Positions 1 to 8,760 of a stretch of 64,000 bases of DNA are shown here, in pieces. How positions within the stretch are numbered: the first letter of the stretch is position 1; every line of letters starts with the position of its first letter. Where the stretch lies: assembly GCA_903884185.1 (NCBI GenBank), contig CAISDV010000122.1:88009-152008 (forward strand), in the 5' to 3' direction. This DNA is from an uncultured Chitinophagaceae bacterium (lineage in GTDB: Bacteria > Bacteroidota > Bacteroidia > Chitinophagales > Chitinophagaceae). The translations under genes and the position numbers were made by a program. The notes below the pieces were generated by a model that saw nothing but the letters and a program-made list of their open reading frames with translations, had not been told where the DNA came from and did not search any database.

Positions 1-138
1 CATACTGTCGAGATGGGCCTTTTCAGCAGCAGCCTTCTTCTTCAGTTCAGTCTCATCCCTGAACGTGTTGTTGCAGGCCACAATGCCCACAAAAACCACC
101 AGTGCCATCCATTGCATCCTGTTCATCCCTACGATCAT
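1..138 (-). CDS. N-terminal part of a small lipoprotein (runs off the left edge)
   Basis: Read on the minus strand, an open frame starts at ATG 138 (or ATG 126, in frame four codons later) and stays open to base 1. The first residues are followed by a hydrophobic stretch ending in IVAC, a good lipobox, so the mature protein would begin at a lipidated Cys. After this comes a charged, Lys/Glu/Ala-rich segment that looks like the start of a coiled coil. Only 46 codons are visible, so no family can be named. It is divergent from korA, and the 118 bases between them must hold both promoters. The frame and lipobox are seen; the lipoprotein call is inferred. Confidence 0.6.
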   Translation of the reverse strand, partial: MIVGMNRMQWMALVVFVGIVACNNTFRDETELKKKAAAEKAHLDSM

Positions 139-256
139 TATCTCAAAAATTTGAGGCTAAGTTAGTGTTTGAACGGTTTAACTGTTCATAAAAAGGGAAA
201 ATACGCTGTTAATTGAACGCTTCATATACTTAACTTAGCTGCCAACAATTTTTACG

Positions 257-2104
257 ATGAGCAGAAACGAGCAATTATTACAGGATGTGGTGATCAAGTT
301 TGCGGGCGACAGTGGCGATGGAATGCAACTGACGGGGCAGCAATTCACGAACAATACAGCCATGCTGGGAATTGACCTGGCAACTTTCCCGGATTTTCCG
401 GCGGAGATACGTGCACCACAAGGCACACTGCCGGGCGTGAGTGGATTCCAGATACATTTTTCATCCAATAAAGTTTTTACGCCCGGTGATCTTTGCGATG
501 TATTGGTGGCGATGAATGCTGCTGCATTGAAATCAAATTTACACGGGCTGAAACCCGGCGGTAAGATCATTGCCAATATTGATGGGTTTGATACGAAGAA
601 TTTGAGGTTGGCCAATTATTCCGATGGTATCAACCCATTGGAAGACGGCAGCCTTGATAGTTATGAAGTGACGAGAGTGGATGTGACAAAACTTACACGC
701 GAGTCTTTAAAAGATTTTACCGACCTGGGTACAAAAGAACGCGATCGTGCCAAGAACATGTTTGTATTGGGTTTTATTTACTGGATGTATAACCGCGACC
801 TGGACAATACGATTGGTTTCTTAAAAGAAAAATTCGGGAAGAAAGAAACGATCCTGCAAAGCAATATCAAAGTGTTGCAGGCGGGTTATAATTATGGCGA
901 CACGACAGAAACATTTACTTCGAGATACCGCGTAGAAAAAGCAAAGATGCCTCCTGGTTCTTATCGCAGCATCATGGGCAACCAGGCATTGACCTATGGG
1001 TTGATTGCAGCCAGCGAAAAAAGTGGGCTTCCTATATTTTTAGGTAGTTATCCTATTACACCTGCTTCTGATATTTTACATGAGCTGAGCAAGTATAAGA
1101 ATTTTAATGTGCGCACTTTCCAGGCCGAAGATGAAATTGCGGCCATCACTTCAGCCATTGGTGCGAGTTATGGCGGATTGATTGGAATCACTACTACCAG
1201 CGGACCGGGCATGGCATTAAAAGCGGAGGCCATGGGATTGGCGGTGATGCTTGAGATACCATTACTCATTATTAATATTCAACGCGGAGGCCCATCAACA
1301 GGATTACCAACAAAGACAGAGCAAAGCGACCTGTTACAGGCATATTATGGAAGGAATGGCGAATGCCCAATGCCTATTATTGCTTCTTCTACTCCGAGCG
1401 ATTGTTTTGATGTAGCATATGAAGCTATTCGCATTGCGGTTCAGCATATGACACCCGTTATTTTATTGAGTGATGGATTTATTGCCAATGGAGCCGAGCC
1501 CTGGAAATTTCCAGCGAGTGCCGACCTTCCAAAAATCGAAGTGAAGTTTAAAACCGAACTAGGACATGGTGAAGAAAAATTCATGCCTTATTTACGCGAT
1601 GAAAAATTAGCTCGTCCATGGGCTATTCCAGGAACACCGGGATTGGAGCATCGCATTGGCGGATTGGAAAAACAAAATATCACAGGTAATGTAAGTTATG
1701 AACCTGATAACCATCAACTGATGGTGAAGATCAGGCAGGAGAAAGTAGATAAGATAGCAGATTATATTCCTGAGCAGAAAATTGATAGTGGCCCTGAAAA
1801 AGGAAAAGTATTGGTGGTGGGCTGGGGTTCAACATATGGTGCTATTAAGAGTGCTGTGCTGGAATTGCAGGCTGAAGGGCATTCTGTGAGCCATGCACAT
1901 ATTCGTTATATGCGGCCTTTCCCAAAAAACCTTGGAGATATATTAAAGAATTTTGAACACATCCTAATGCCCGAGATCAATAACGGGCAACTGATCAAGA
2001 TCATCCGCGATCAATATATGGTAGATGCAAAAGGATATCATAAGATCATGGGTATTCCTATTACAAAAACGGAGTTAGTGGATGTGTTGAAGAAGATGTT
2101 GTAA
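257..2104 (+). CDS. korA: 2-oxoacid:ferredoxin oxidoreductase, fused gamma-alpha subunit (KorA type)
   Basis: This 615-residue protein has the fused gamma-alpha layout of KorA-type subunits. The gamma domain comes first (FAGDSGDGM near residues 15-23), then the pyrimidine-binding alpha domain (YPITPASDI near 264, TTSGPGMALKAEAMG near 312, GGPSTGLPTKTEQSD near 344), then a C-terminal domain with VVGWGSTYG. The family oxidatively decarboxylates 2-oxoglutarate or a related 2-oxoacid to the acyl-CoA and reduces ferredoxin. It needs a beta subunit that carries thiamine diphosphate and an Fe-S cluster. That partner normally lies directly downstream but is absent here: the next gene is a broken DUF3800 gene. 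The substrate cannot be fixed from sequence alone. Confidence 0.9.
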   Translation: MSRNEQLLQDVVIKFAGDSGDGMQLTGQQFTNNTAMLGIDLATFPDFPAEIRAPQGTLPGVSGFQIHFSSNKVFTPGDLCDVLVAMNAAALKSNLHGLKPGGKIIANIDGFDTKNLRLANYSDGINPLEDGSLDSYEVTRVDVTKLTRESLKDFTDLGTKERDRAKNMFVLGFIYWMYNRDLDNTIGFLKEKFGKKETILQSNIKVLQAGYNYGDTTETFTSRYRVEKAKMPPGSYRSIMGNQALTYGLIAASEKSGLPIFLGSYPITPASDILHELSKYKNFNVRTFQAEDEIAAITSAIGASYGGLIGITTTSGPGMALKAEAMGLAVMLEIPLLIINIQRGGPSTGLPTKTEQSDLLQAYYGRNGECPMPIIASSTPSDCFDVAYEAIRIAVQHMTPVILLSDGFIANGAEPWKFPASADLPKIEVKFKTELGHGEEKFMPYLRDEKLARPWAIPGTPGLEHRIGGLEKQNITGNVSYEPDNHQLMVKIRQEKVDKIADYIPEQKIDSGPEKGKVLVVGWGSTYGAIKSAVLELQAEGHSVSHAHIRYMRPFPKNLGDILKNFEHILMPEINNGQLIKIIRDQYMVDAKGYHKIMGIPITKTELVDVLKKML

Positions 2105-2122
2105 TCAACCGCTTGTTCAACT

Positions 2123-2154
2123 TTTGATCCTAAATTAGCGTTTCAGTAATTTTG
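2123..2154 (+). promoter_or_regulatory. Bacteroidota-type promoter
   Basis: TTTG at 2123-2126 is followed after 20 bases by TAATTTTG at 2147-2154. This fits both the -33 and the -7 elements of the Bacteroidota consensus (TTTG and TAnnTTTG) exactly. Transcription would start near 2160, leaving an unusually long leader of about 140 bases before the DUF3800 start at 2299. The promoter may therefore have served a gene that is no longer there. Confidence 0.55.
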
Positions 2155-2298
2155 TAAAGTTCATCCCTCCTGAATATCTGCGTAACGATATTTTATTTAT
2201 GCGCAGGGTAAAATACCTCTCATTTGTATTAAGCATTTTGTTTGAAGGCGAACAATAGCATTCGTTTTCACTACAGATAATTAAACATTTGAAAGTAA

Positions 2299-3030
2299 AT
2301 GCCCGATCATAAGCCTATATATAAGACATATTTTTTTATTGATGAAAGTGGCGATCCTGTTTTCTATGGTAACCATAAAAAAATACTTTCTGGCACAAAA
2401 GGGTTTCAGCCTTATCTCATAATTGGCATGATAGAGACTACCAATAGAAAAGTGTTGCGCAAAGCTGTAATGGGCTTCATAAATAATATCAAAGCCGATA
2501 GCTTATACAATACGATTTCGTCTGTTGCTGTTGACAAAAACTGGTATGTTCACGCTCGCAATGATCATCCCGAAATCAGGGCTAAATTCTTTGAGCTAAT
2601 CCGGAACATAAAAGGATATAAAGCTCATATTGTAATAGCTAAAAAAGATCTGGGCATTTTTAATAGTAACCATAACAATGATCCAACTAAATTTTACTTT
2701 GATGTTTTACATCATTTATTAAACGGCAGATTACATAACACTCAATGCCAATAGATGTTATATTTATCCCAACGGGGTAATAATTCAATGCATAAATTTC
2801 AAAATGCAGTTGACAAAGCATTGTCAGCCCGAGAAACAGGCACAGCAGGCAACATTTCATACAACCTGAAAATTGTGCCAAGCGCTGAAATGCCTGAACT
2901 AAGCATTATTGATTATTTGATTTGGGCAGTACAGAGAAAATTATTGAAGGGGGAAAGCAGGTATTTTGATGCCCTTAAAAGCAAATATGAAACTATCCTT
3001 AACTTGTATAACGAGGATGAGGAACAATAA
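2299..3030 (+). pseudogene. DUF3800 family protein, interrupted by an in-frame amber stop
   Basis: The frame opens at ATG 2299 with KTYFFIDESGDP (residues 9-20), the acidic DESGD signature of DUF3800 proteins, a family with an RNase H-like core often found in mobile or defence neighbourhoods. After 151 codons a TAG at 2752-2754 interrupts it. The same frame then continues to 3030 with family-like sequence (LYLSQRGN, then PELSIIDYLIWAVQRKL, which matches the usual C-terminal helix region). Because no frame shift is needed, one base change (for example CAG to TAG) explains the break. Whole length would be about 243 residues, normal for the family. The product is probably inactive unless the stop is read through. 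Confidence 0.7.
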
Positions 3031-3600
3031 AATAAAAAAGCTAAAAAATTTTTTTGCCCCCGTGCCAGCAGCCATCACATATTCGCCCAGTGCCTGCTGC
3101 ATCAAACGGTACGGGCGGATACTATACAATGCCAAACTCAATATCATATACCAGGTTCCACCAGCAAGTAGGTATAAAGCGTTGTAAACAATATCCCATC
3201 CCGTGTATAAATGTTGTGTAGTTAATACCAGCACCAGCAAGGCGGCAATGCCGATAGAGGTGGCACGCGCGCCATATACCCCGATCATTGAAAAGAAAAA
3301 GCAGGACGCTATCAGTAAAACGCCAAACAGCCAATGAACATGAATGGCAAAGCCGGCCATCAACGCAACGATAAAAATAATTCCATTGCAGATGAGCAGG
3401 CCATTGCGCCGATGATGAATAGGCCCTGGATTATCGGTAACGCTTGCCGACAATGCCCCCAGGGAAACAGCGAGTCCCGGTAACAGAAGATCATAATACC
3501 CGAACACAAGCGCAGGAAGCAATATGGCTACCGTCATCCTGATGCCTTCGCTTAGGTAATGACTGCTAATAAAACTTCGGTATTCTTTTATATAATCCAT
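2941..3600 (-). pseudogene. FUSC/YccS-like inner-membrane protein, C-terminally truncated
   Basis: The first 180 residues look like the N-terminal membrane half of YccS/FUSC-type proteins: MDYIKEYRSF, then several hydrophobic helices, the LGALSASVTDNPGP segment near residues 46-60 and the SIRPYRLMQQALGEY motif near 160-175. Full-length relatives have about 700 residues with a second membrane block and a cytoplasmic domain. Here the family resemblance stops near base 3055. The last 35 or so residues are low-complexity sequence read antisense through the end of the DUF3800 gene, which it overlaps by about 90 bases. I read this as a gene truncated by the event that brought in the DUF3800 segment. 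The cut is inferred, since no intact copy is available to compare. Confidence 0.65.
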
Positions 3601-3624
3601 GCCTGCATAAAGATAGTTTCAAAT

Positions 3625-3632
3625 TATTTTTG
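3625..3632 (+). promoter_or_regulatory. -7 promoter element of the YjbR-like gene
   Basis: TATTTTTG matches the Bacteroidota TAnnTTTG consensus exactly and lies about 42 bases before the ATG at 3674, in the 73-base gap between two divergent genes. No clear -33 TTTG is visible. Confidence 0.45.
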
Positions 3633-3673
3633 ATATTTATGAAACTTCCGTGCCGGAAGCTGAAAACATTTAT

Positions 3674-4003
3674 ATGGATATAGAACAACTCCGGGAATAT
3701 GCACTGAGCAAACCCGATGCCGAAGAAACGCTTCCCTTTGGGCCCGATACACTGGTGTTTAAAGTAAATGGCAAAGCGTTTTTATTAGCAGGATTGGAAC
3801 ACGAGCCTTTGCAGTTCAATGTAAAATGCGATCCCGATGAAGCCATTGAATTAAGAGAAAGATATCCAGCCGTTATTCCAGGCTATCACATGAATAAAAA
3901 ACACTGGAACAGCATCATTGTAGATGGCAGCTTGTCCACCAAACAATTGCGCCAGTTCATTGATGCATCTTACGATCTTGTAAAAGGCAATAAAAAGAAA
4001 TAA
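3674..4003 (+). CDS. MmcQ/YjbR family protein
   Basis: 109 residues beginning MDIEQLREYALSKPDAEET. The motif order is typical of the MmcQ/YjbR (DUF419) family: SKPDAEETLPFG, then VFKVNGKAFLL, then NVKCDPDEAIELRERYPAV, PGYHMNKKHWNSI and a C-terminal helix. The fold is CyaY-like and has been proposed to bind DNA, but no reaction is known. I chose ATG 3674 over the upstream GTG at 3650 because family members start at this point and a -7 promoter element lies upstream. A DUF1569 gene follows after 36 bases in the same direction. Confidence 0.85.
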   Translation: MDIEQLREYALSKPDAEETLPFGPDTLVFKVNGKAFLLAGLEHEPLQFNVKCDPDEAIELRERYPAVIPGYHMNKKHWNSIIVDGSLSTKQLRQFIDASYDLVKGNKKK

Positions 4004-4039
4004 TAAACCACTATTTTTAGTTCTCCTAAAACAATACAC

Positions 4040-4489
4040 ATGAAAGAACTTTTCGCTGCCACCGATTTACAAGAAGTATTGCAAAGAATTGACAAACTAA
4101 AGCCTGATACGCAAAGGCTATGGGGCAAAATGGATGCATCACAAATGCTGGCACATTGCAATGCTGCGATGGAAGTAGCCATTGGAGAAAAGTTTCCGCC
4201 ACAGGTATTTATTGGAAAACTATTGGGAGGCCTTGTGAAAAAATCATACCTGGGCGAAAAGCCTTTTCCAAAGAACAGCCCTACAGATAAAAGTTTCATC
4301 ATGACCGGAAAAAAAGATTTTCAAAAAGAAAAAGAAAATCTGAAACAAATCCTTACCCGATTTTCTGAAGGCGGTGCAGCAAAATGCACTACACACCGTC
4401 ATTCTTTTTTTGGAAAGATGACTTCCGAAGAATGGAGCATCTTAATGTACAAACACATCGACCACCATTTGAGGCAGTTTGGTGTTTGA
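4040..4489 (+). CDS. DUF1569 protein of the DinB-like superfamily
   Basis: 149 residues with the DUF1569 pattern. An N-terminal helix leads to LWGKMDASQMLAHCNAAMEVAIG (around residues 28-50, containing the first conserved His), then FIGKLLGGLVKKSYLGEKPFPKNSPTD in outline, and a C-terminal TSEEWSILMYKHIDHHLRQFGV-like helix ending in the His pair HIDHH. The three histidines are placed as in metal-binding DinB four-helix bundles. No substrate is known for the family. The gene probably shares a transcript with the YjbR-like gene upstream and converges on nth with no gap. Confidence 0.85.
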   Translation: MKELFAATDLQEVLQRIDKLKPDTQRLWGKMDASQMLAHCNAAMEVAIGEKFPPQVFIGKLLGGLVKKSYLGEKPFPKNSPTDKSFIMTGKKDFQKEKENLKQILTRFSEGGAAKCTTHRHSFFGKMTSEEWSILMYKHIDHHLRQFGV

Positions 4490-5137
4490 TCACTTCTTTT
4501 TTTCCAACGCTTTATAATATTTGCAAACAGGTTTTATTCCGCAGGTATCGCACTTGGGGCTCCGCGCCACGCAAACATAGCGCCCATGCAGGATGAGCCA
4601 GTGATGGGCTTTATGGATCAATGCTTCCGGTATATTTTCTATCAATTGTTTTTCTGTTGCCAACGGCGTTTTTGCACCAACGGTTAAGCCAATCCTTGCG
4701 CTTACGCGGAATACATGCGTATCAACAGCCATATTGGGCTGTTGGTCGATCACACTCGTGATCACATTTGCTGTTTTTCTTCCAACACCGGGTAGCTCCA
4801 CTAATTCATCCACTGTCATTGGCACTTCGCCATGAAACTTTTTCATGAGCATCTGTGCCATACCGATCAGGTGTTTGGTCTTATTGTTTGGATAAGAAAT
4901 ACTTTTGATCAACGGGAACAATTCATCAATTGTGGCAGCCGCTAATTTTTGCGGAGTAGGATATTTTTTAAAGATGGCGGGAGTGGTCATGTTCACACGA
5001 ACATCTGTGCATTGCGCCGAAAGAATAACAGATACTAATAATTGAAAGGGGCTATCATACACCAGTTCTGTTTCCGCATTGGGTGCCTGGTGCTGGAAAT
5101 AATCGATTACAAAATCGTAGCGCTCTTTCTTTGTCAT
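4490..5137 (-). CDS. nth: Endonuclease III (DNA glycosylase/AP lyase)
   Basis: 215 residues, the usual length for bacterial Nth. The helix-hairpin-helix motif LPGVGRKTA is at residues 115-123, including the catalytic Lys121, and the catalytic Asp139 lies in VDTHVFR. The 4Fe-4S ligands are Cys189, Cys196, Cys199 and Cys205 with C-X6-C-X2-C-X5-C spacing. The enzyme removes oxidised pyrimidines and nicks the strand at the abasic site in base-excision repair. Its stop codon abuts the end of the convergent DUF1569 gene. All key residues are present. Confidence 0.95.
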   Translation of the reverse strand: MTKKERYDFVIDYFQHQAPNAETELVYDSPFQLLVSVILSAQCTDVRVNMTTPAIFKKYPTPQKLAAATIDELFPLIKSISYPNNKTKHLIGMAQMLMKKFHGEVPMTVDELVELPGVGRKTANVITSVIDQQPNMAVDTHVFRVSARIGLTVGAKTPLATEKQLIENIPEALIHKAHHWLILHGRYVCVARSPKCDTCGIKPVCKYYKALEKKK

Positions 5138-5152
5138 AGAGCTAAGATAGTA

Positions 5153-5243
5153 TCAGTTGCCGGTTACTGGTTACTAGTTAAGAGGGACTGGAAACTGGTA
5201 ACCCCCTCCTGAATGACGTAGTCGGGCAGGAGTAACTGGCAAC
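5153..5243. repeat. Dispersed intergenic repeat, family A, with a REP-like palindrome nested inside
   Basis: The gap between nth and the next gene starts with CAGTTGCCGGTTACTGGTTA and ends with AGTAACTGGCAACCG, near-perfect inverted ends. Between them, at about 5203-5232, sits CCTCCTGAATGACGTAGTCG and GGCAGGAG, a separate palindrome that recurs at 53483-53512. Related GGTTACTGGTTACTAG sequence is found at 8425, 10359 and 49831. Confidence 0.65.
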
Positions 5244-5248
5244 CGATT

Positions 5249-5479
5249 TTATTTCTTTCCGTCCTTGGCGTATTTTAATATCGCATCAATAGACGCCTGG
5301 CCGGGAGAACGGCTCTTCTTCTTCAACTCACTCAACTGCTTCATACCACGCCTGAACATATCCATCTCTTTCCGAAGCTCGGGGTCTTCTTTGAGTGTTT
5401 GTTCGATCGCCAGTTGTAATATGGGCGAAGCCTCCCCATGAAGGAATAGCATCAATTGTTCCTCTGTAAATTTCTCCAT
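5249..5479 (-). CDS. Small conserved-looking protein of unknown function
   Basis: 76 residues starting MEKFTEEQLMLFLHGEAS. It has no signal peptide or membrane helix. The N-terminal part (EEQLMLFLHGEASPILQLAI) resembles the cytoplasmic zinc-less anti-sigma-like helical segments seen in Bacteroidota, with an acidic-basic helix following (EDPELRKEMDMFRRGMKQL) and a basic tail. I do not recognise a family. It is followed on the same strand by the DivIC-like gene's region upstream, but a gap of about 100 bases separates them, so it may have its own promoter. Codon use is like its neighbours, and a real gene is likely. Confidence 0.6.
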   Translation of the reverse strand: MEKFTEEQLMLFLHGEASPILQLAIEQTLKEDPELRKEMDMFRRGMKQLSELKKKSRSPGQASIDAILKYAKDGKK

Positions 5480-5578
5480 AAAAAAATTGAAAATGCAATA
5501 CTAAATATACCGTTTCCGGATGTATTGGGGGTTAGCTATCCTTAAAACGGTAGGAAGTATAAATTATTGCTGAAAAGC

Positions 5579-5878
5579 TCAGTTTTTTGGGGTTGGGTCA
5601 TCCATCATATAGATGTCTTCCCCGTCTTTTTTCATCATATAACGCTCTCTGGCAAACTTCTCCAATGCGGCGGCATTATTCTGCAGGTCGCCAAGCTCTT
5701 TTTTGGCTTTTTCGATCTCCTGTTCGTAGTAGTGTTTCTTGGTTTCAAGGCCTTTCAGCTCTTGTTTTCTATCCCATTGGGTAAACACATCTTTCTGGTC
5801 GAAGAATAACATCCATACCACGAAGAAGGCTGCACACAGCAGGTACTTGTTCATGAGTATGGATGTTATTTTTTTCAT
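5579..5878 (-). CDS. Septum formation initiator, FtsB/DivIC family
   Basis: 99 residues: a short cytoplasmic start, one membrane helix at about residues 11-26 (YLLCAAFFVVWMLFF), then a periplasmic coiled coil from about 35 to 75 (heptads through KHYYEQEIEKAKKELGDLQN), and the ending LEKFARERYMMKKDGED, which is the typical FtsB/DivIC C-terminal signature. The family bridges the membrane and cell-wall steps of the divisome together with FtsL and FtsQ/DivIB. It lies directly downstream of eno on the same strand (64 bases), a pairing common in bacteria. Confidence 0.85.
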   Translation of the reverse strand: MKKITSILMNKYLLCAAFFVVWMLFFDQKDVFTQWDRKQELKGLETKKHYYEQEIEKAKKELGDLQNNAAALEKFARERYMMKKDGEDIYMMDDPTPKN

Positions 5879-5942
5879 ATTATCTAATCAACAAAACTCG
5901 TATGAATGATCGCAACTGCCAAGAGGCAATTATCAACAGCTG

Positions 5943-7286
<1,344 letters not shown>

Positions 7287-7347
7287 TCATGGCGACTGTG
7301 TTGCGTCGCACTCTTCAGGTTTTTGTTCATTGTTGCTCTTTTTTTAC

Positions 7348-7435
7348 CGGAGAGACAGGGATCCCGAAATTTCGGGAGGAGAGAGACGCAGAGTATATCT
7401 CCCCGAAACTCCCCGCCTCTGCGGCTCTGCGCTAA
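7348..7435. repeat. Dispersed intergenic repeat, family B (CAGAGACG type)
   Basis: Between the starts/ends of eno and gldA lies ACCGGAGAGACAGGG, then the perfect palindrome CCCGAAATTTCGGG (7364-7377), then GAGAGACGCAGAG and, after a short spacer, CCTCTGCGGCTCTGCGC. The GCAGAG/CTCTGC arms can fold on each other. Closely related arms occur at 15323-15426 and a fragment at 54822-54849. Confidence 0.55.
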
Positions 7436-7437
7436 AA

Positions 7438-8340
7438 CTATTTTGTCAATTCTCTAAACACTTCTTCCAGGCTCTGCCCTTCGGTTTGCAAAGAAACAAT
7501 ATTCAGGTTGTGTTGCAAAGCCAGTTCCAGTAATTGCCTGCGCACCTTCTCAGGCTGCATGGTGCGTATCACAAAATAAGAGCCTCGCGGCTGTTCTATG
7601 CTGATCACATCATTCAATGCTTTTAATTTATCTACAGCCTCTTCCCTGAACTCCACTTTTACCACATGCGTTTCATTGTTTCCCTGTTGCAGGTTGGCCA
7701 ATGTATCATTCGCAGCAATCTCTCCTTTATTGATAATAATAACACGGTCGCACACTGCTTCCACTTCCTGGAGTATATGCGAAGAGAACAATACCGTTTT
7801 ATTTTTCCCTTGTTGTTTAATCACATTCCTGATCTCGATGATCTGGTTCGGATCCAGTCCGCTGGTGGGTTCATCAAGTATCAATACTTCCGGATCATGT
7901 ACCAATGCCGCTGCCAGTCCTGTTCTTTGTTTGTATCCTTTGGAAAGTTGCCCGATCTTTTTTTTGCTTTCGGTAGCTAAGCCCGTCAATGCTATTACTT
8001 CTTCGATCTTTTTTTTACTGTCCTTTATTTTATGCACTCCTGCAACAAAAGCAAGGTATTCCCTCACATACATATCATAATACAATGGGTTGGATTCGGG
8101 CAGATAGCCGATCTTTTTCTTTACAGTGATGGGGTCTTGCTGTACATCCAATCCGCAGACTTTGGCGGTACCTCCATCAGCTTGCAGGTAACCGGTAATG
8201 ATCTTCATGGTGGTACTCTTCCCGGCGCCGTTAGGTCCAAGAAAGCCAACGATCTCTCCCTTATTTACTTTGAAGGAAATATCATTCACTGCTTTCTGTG
8301 CGCCATAAATTTTCAGTAAACCTGCCACTTCAATCGACAT
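7438..8340 (-). CDS. gldA: ABC transporter ATP-binding protein, GldA type
   Basis: 300 residues from ATG 8340. This start gives MSIEVAGLLKIYGAQKAV, the usual GldA beginning; an upstream in-frame ATG at 8424 would add 28 unrelated residues. Walker A is GPNGAGKST (about residues 35-43), the signature region is QLSKGYKQRTGLAAAL, Walker B is VLILDEPTSGLDP, and the H-loop is SSHILQEV. GldA is the ATPase of the ABC complex linked to gliding motility in Bacteroidota, working with GldF and GldG, neither of which is in this window. Without those partners the ATPase call is firm and the gliding role is inferred from overall likeness. Confidence 0.85.
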   Translation of the reverse strand: MSIEVAGLLKIYGAQKAVNDISFKVNKGEIVGFLGPNGAGKSTTMKIITGYLQADGGTAKVCGLDVQQDPITVKKKIGYLPESNPLYYDMYVREYLAFVAGVHKIKDSKKKIEEVIALTGLATESKKKIGQLSKGYKQRTGLAAALVHDPEVLILDEPTSGLDPNQIIEIRNVIKQQGKNKTVLFSSHILQEVEAVCDRVIIINKGEIAANDTLANLQQGNNETHVVKVEFREEAVDKLKALNDVISIEQPRGSYFVIRTMQPEKVRRQLLELALQHNLNIVSLQTEGQSLEEVFRELTK

Positions 8341-8424
8341 TTTCCGGGAAATTTTTTCAAACCTACAGTAATTGTGGCATTGAAGGAAATAGAGATGGTA
8401 AAGAAAGGTTATAATCGGTTGCAT

Positions 8425-8518
8425 CTGGTTGCTAGTTACCGGTTACCAGTTGCTGGTTACTGGTTACTAGTTTGTATCGATTTCTTAACCAGTAACTAGA
8501 AACTAGCAACCAGTAACT
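8425..8518. repeat. Dispersed intergenic repeat, family A, large inverted copy
   Basis: About 45 bases of CTGGTTGCTAGTTACCGGTT-like sequence face an inverted arm AACCAGTAACTAGAAACTAG and GCAACCAGTAAC across a 17-base spacer, so the whole element can form one long stem. It fills the gap between gldA and the 72-residue membrane protein gene and ends at that gene's stop codon. Confidence 0.7.
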
Positions 8519-8736
8519 TATTCCTCAGTATATTCTCCTTTTAAAGCGTAATATCCAAATATCACCAACCCAATAGCGATCGGTATAAAAACAATAATAA
8601 ACACTCCCCACTGGATCTTGGTATCTATCACAGGTTTTTTTGCGATCTCACTGGCAGCAGTTTTGATCAGGTAATAAATGGCCAATGGCCCTGCCACCAT
8701 CCACAAAACACCCAATGCTTTTTTTAACTGGTTCAT
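8518..8736 (-). CDS. Small two-helix membrane protein next to an MHS transporter
   Basis: 72 residues with two predicted membrane helices (about residues 7-25, ALGVLWMVAGPLAIYYLI, and 43-65, WGVFIIVFIPIAIGLVIFGY) joined by a short polar loop. It lies 24 bases downstream of the MHS-family transporter on the same strand, so it is almost certainly co-transcribed. Similar small proteins accompany MHS transporters in other Bacteroidota; from memory these are annotated DUF6814. It may be an accessory subunit or stabiliser of the transporter, but nothing in the sequence shows a mechanism. Confidence 0.7.
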   Translation of the reverse strand: MNQLKKALGVLWMVAGPLAIYYLIKTAASEIAKKPVIDTKIQWGVFIIVFIPIAIGLVIFGYYALKGEYTEE

Positions 8737-8760
8737 ATAATTATTTTAAAAGATTTTGAA

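Noticed and set aside
7598..8080. A 160-residue plus-strand frame inside gldA
   Set aside because: Antisense shadow of the ABC ATPase.
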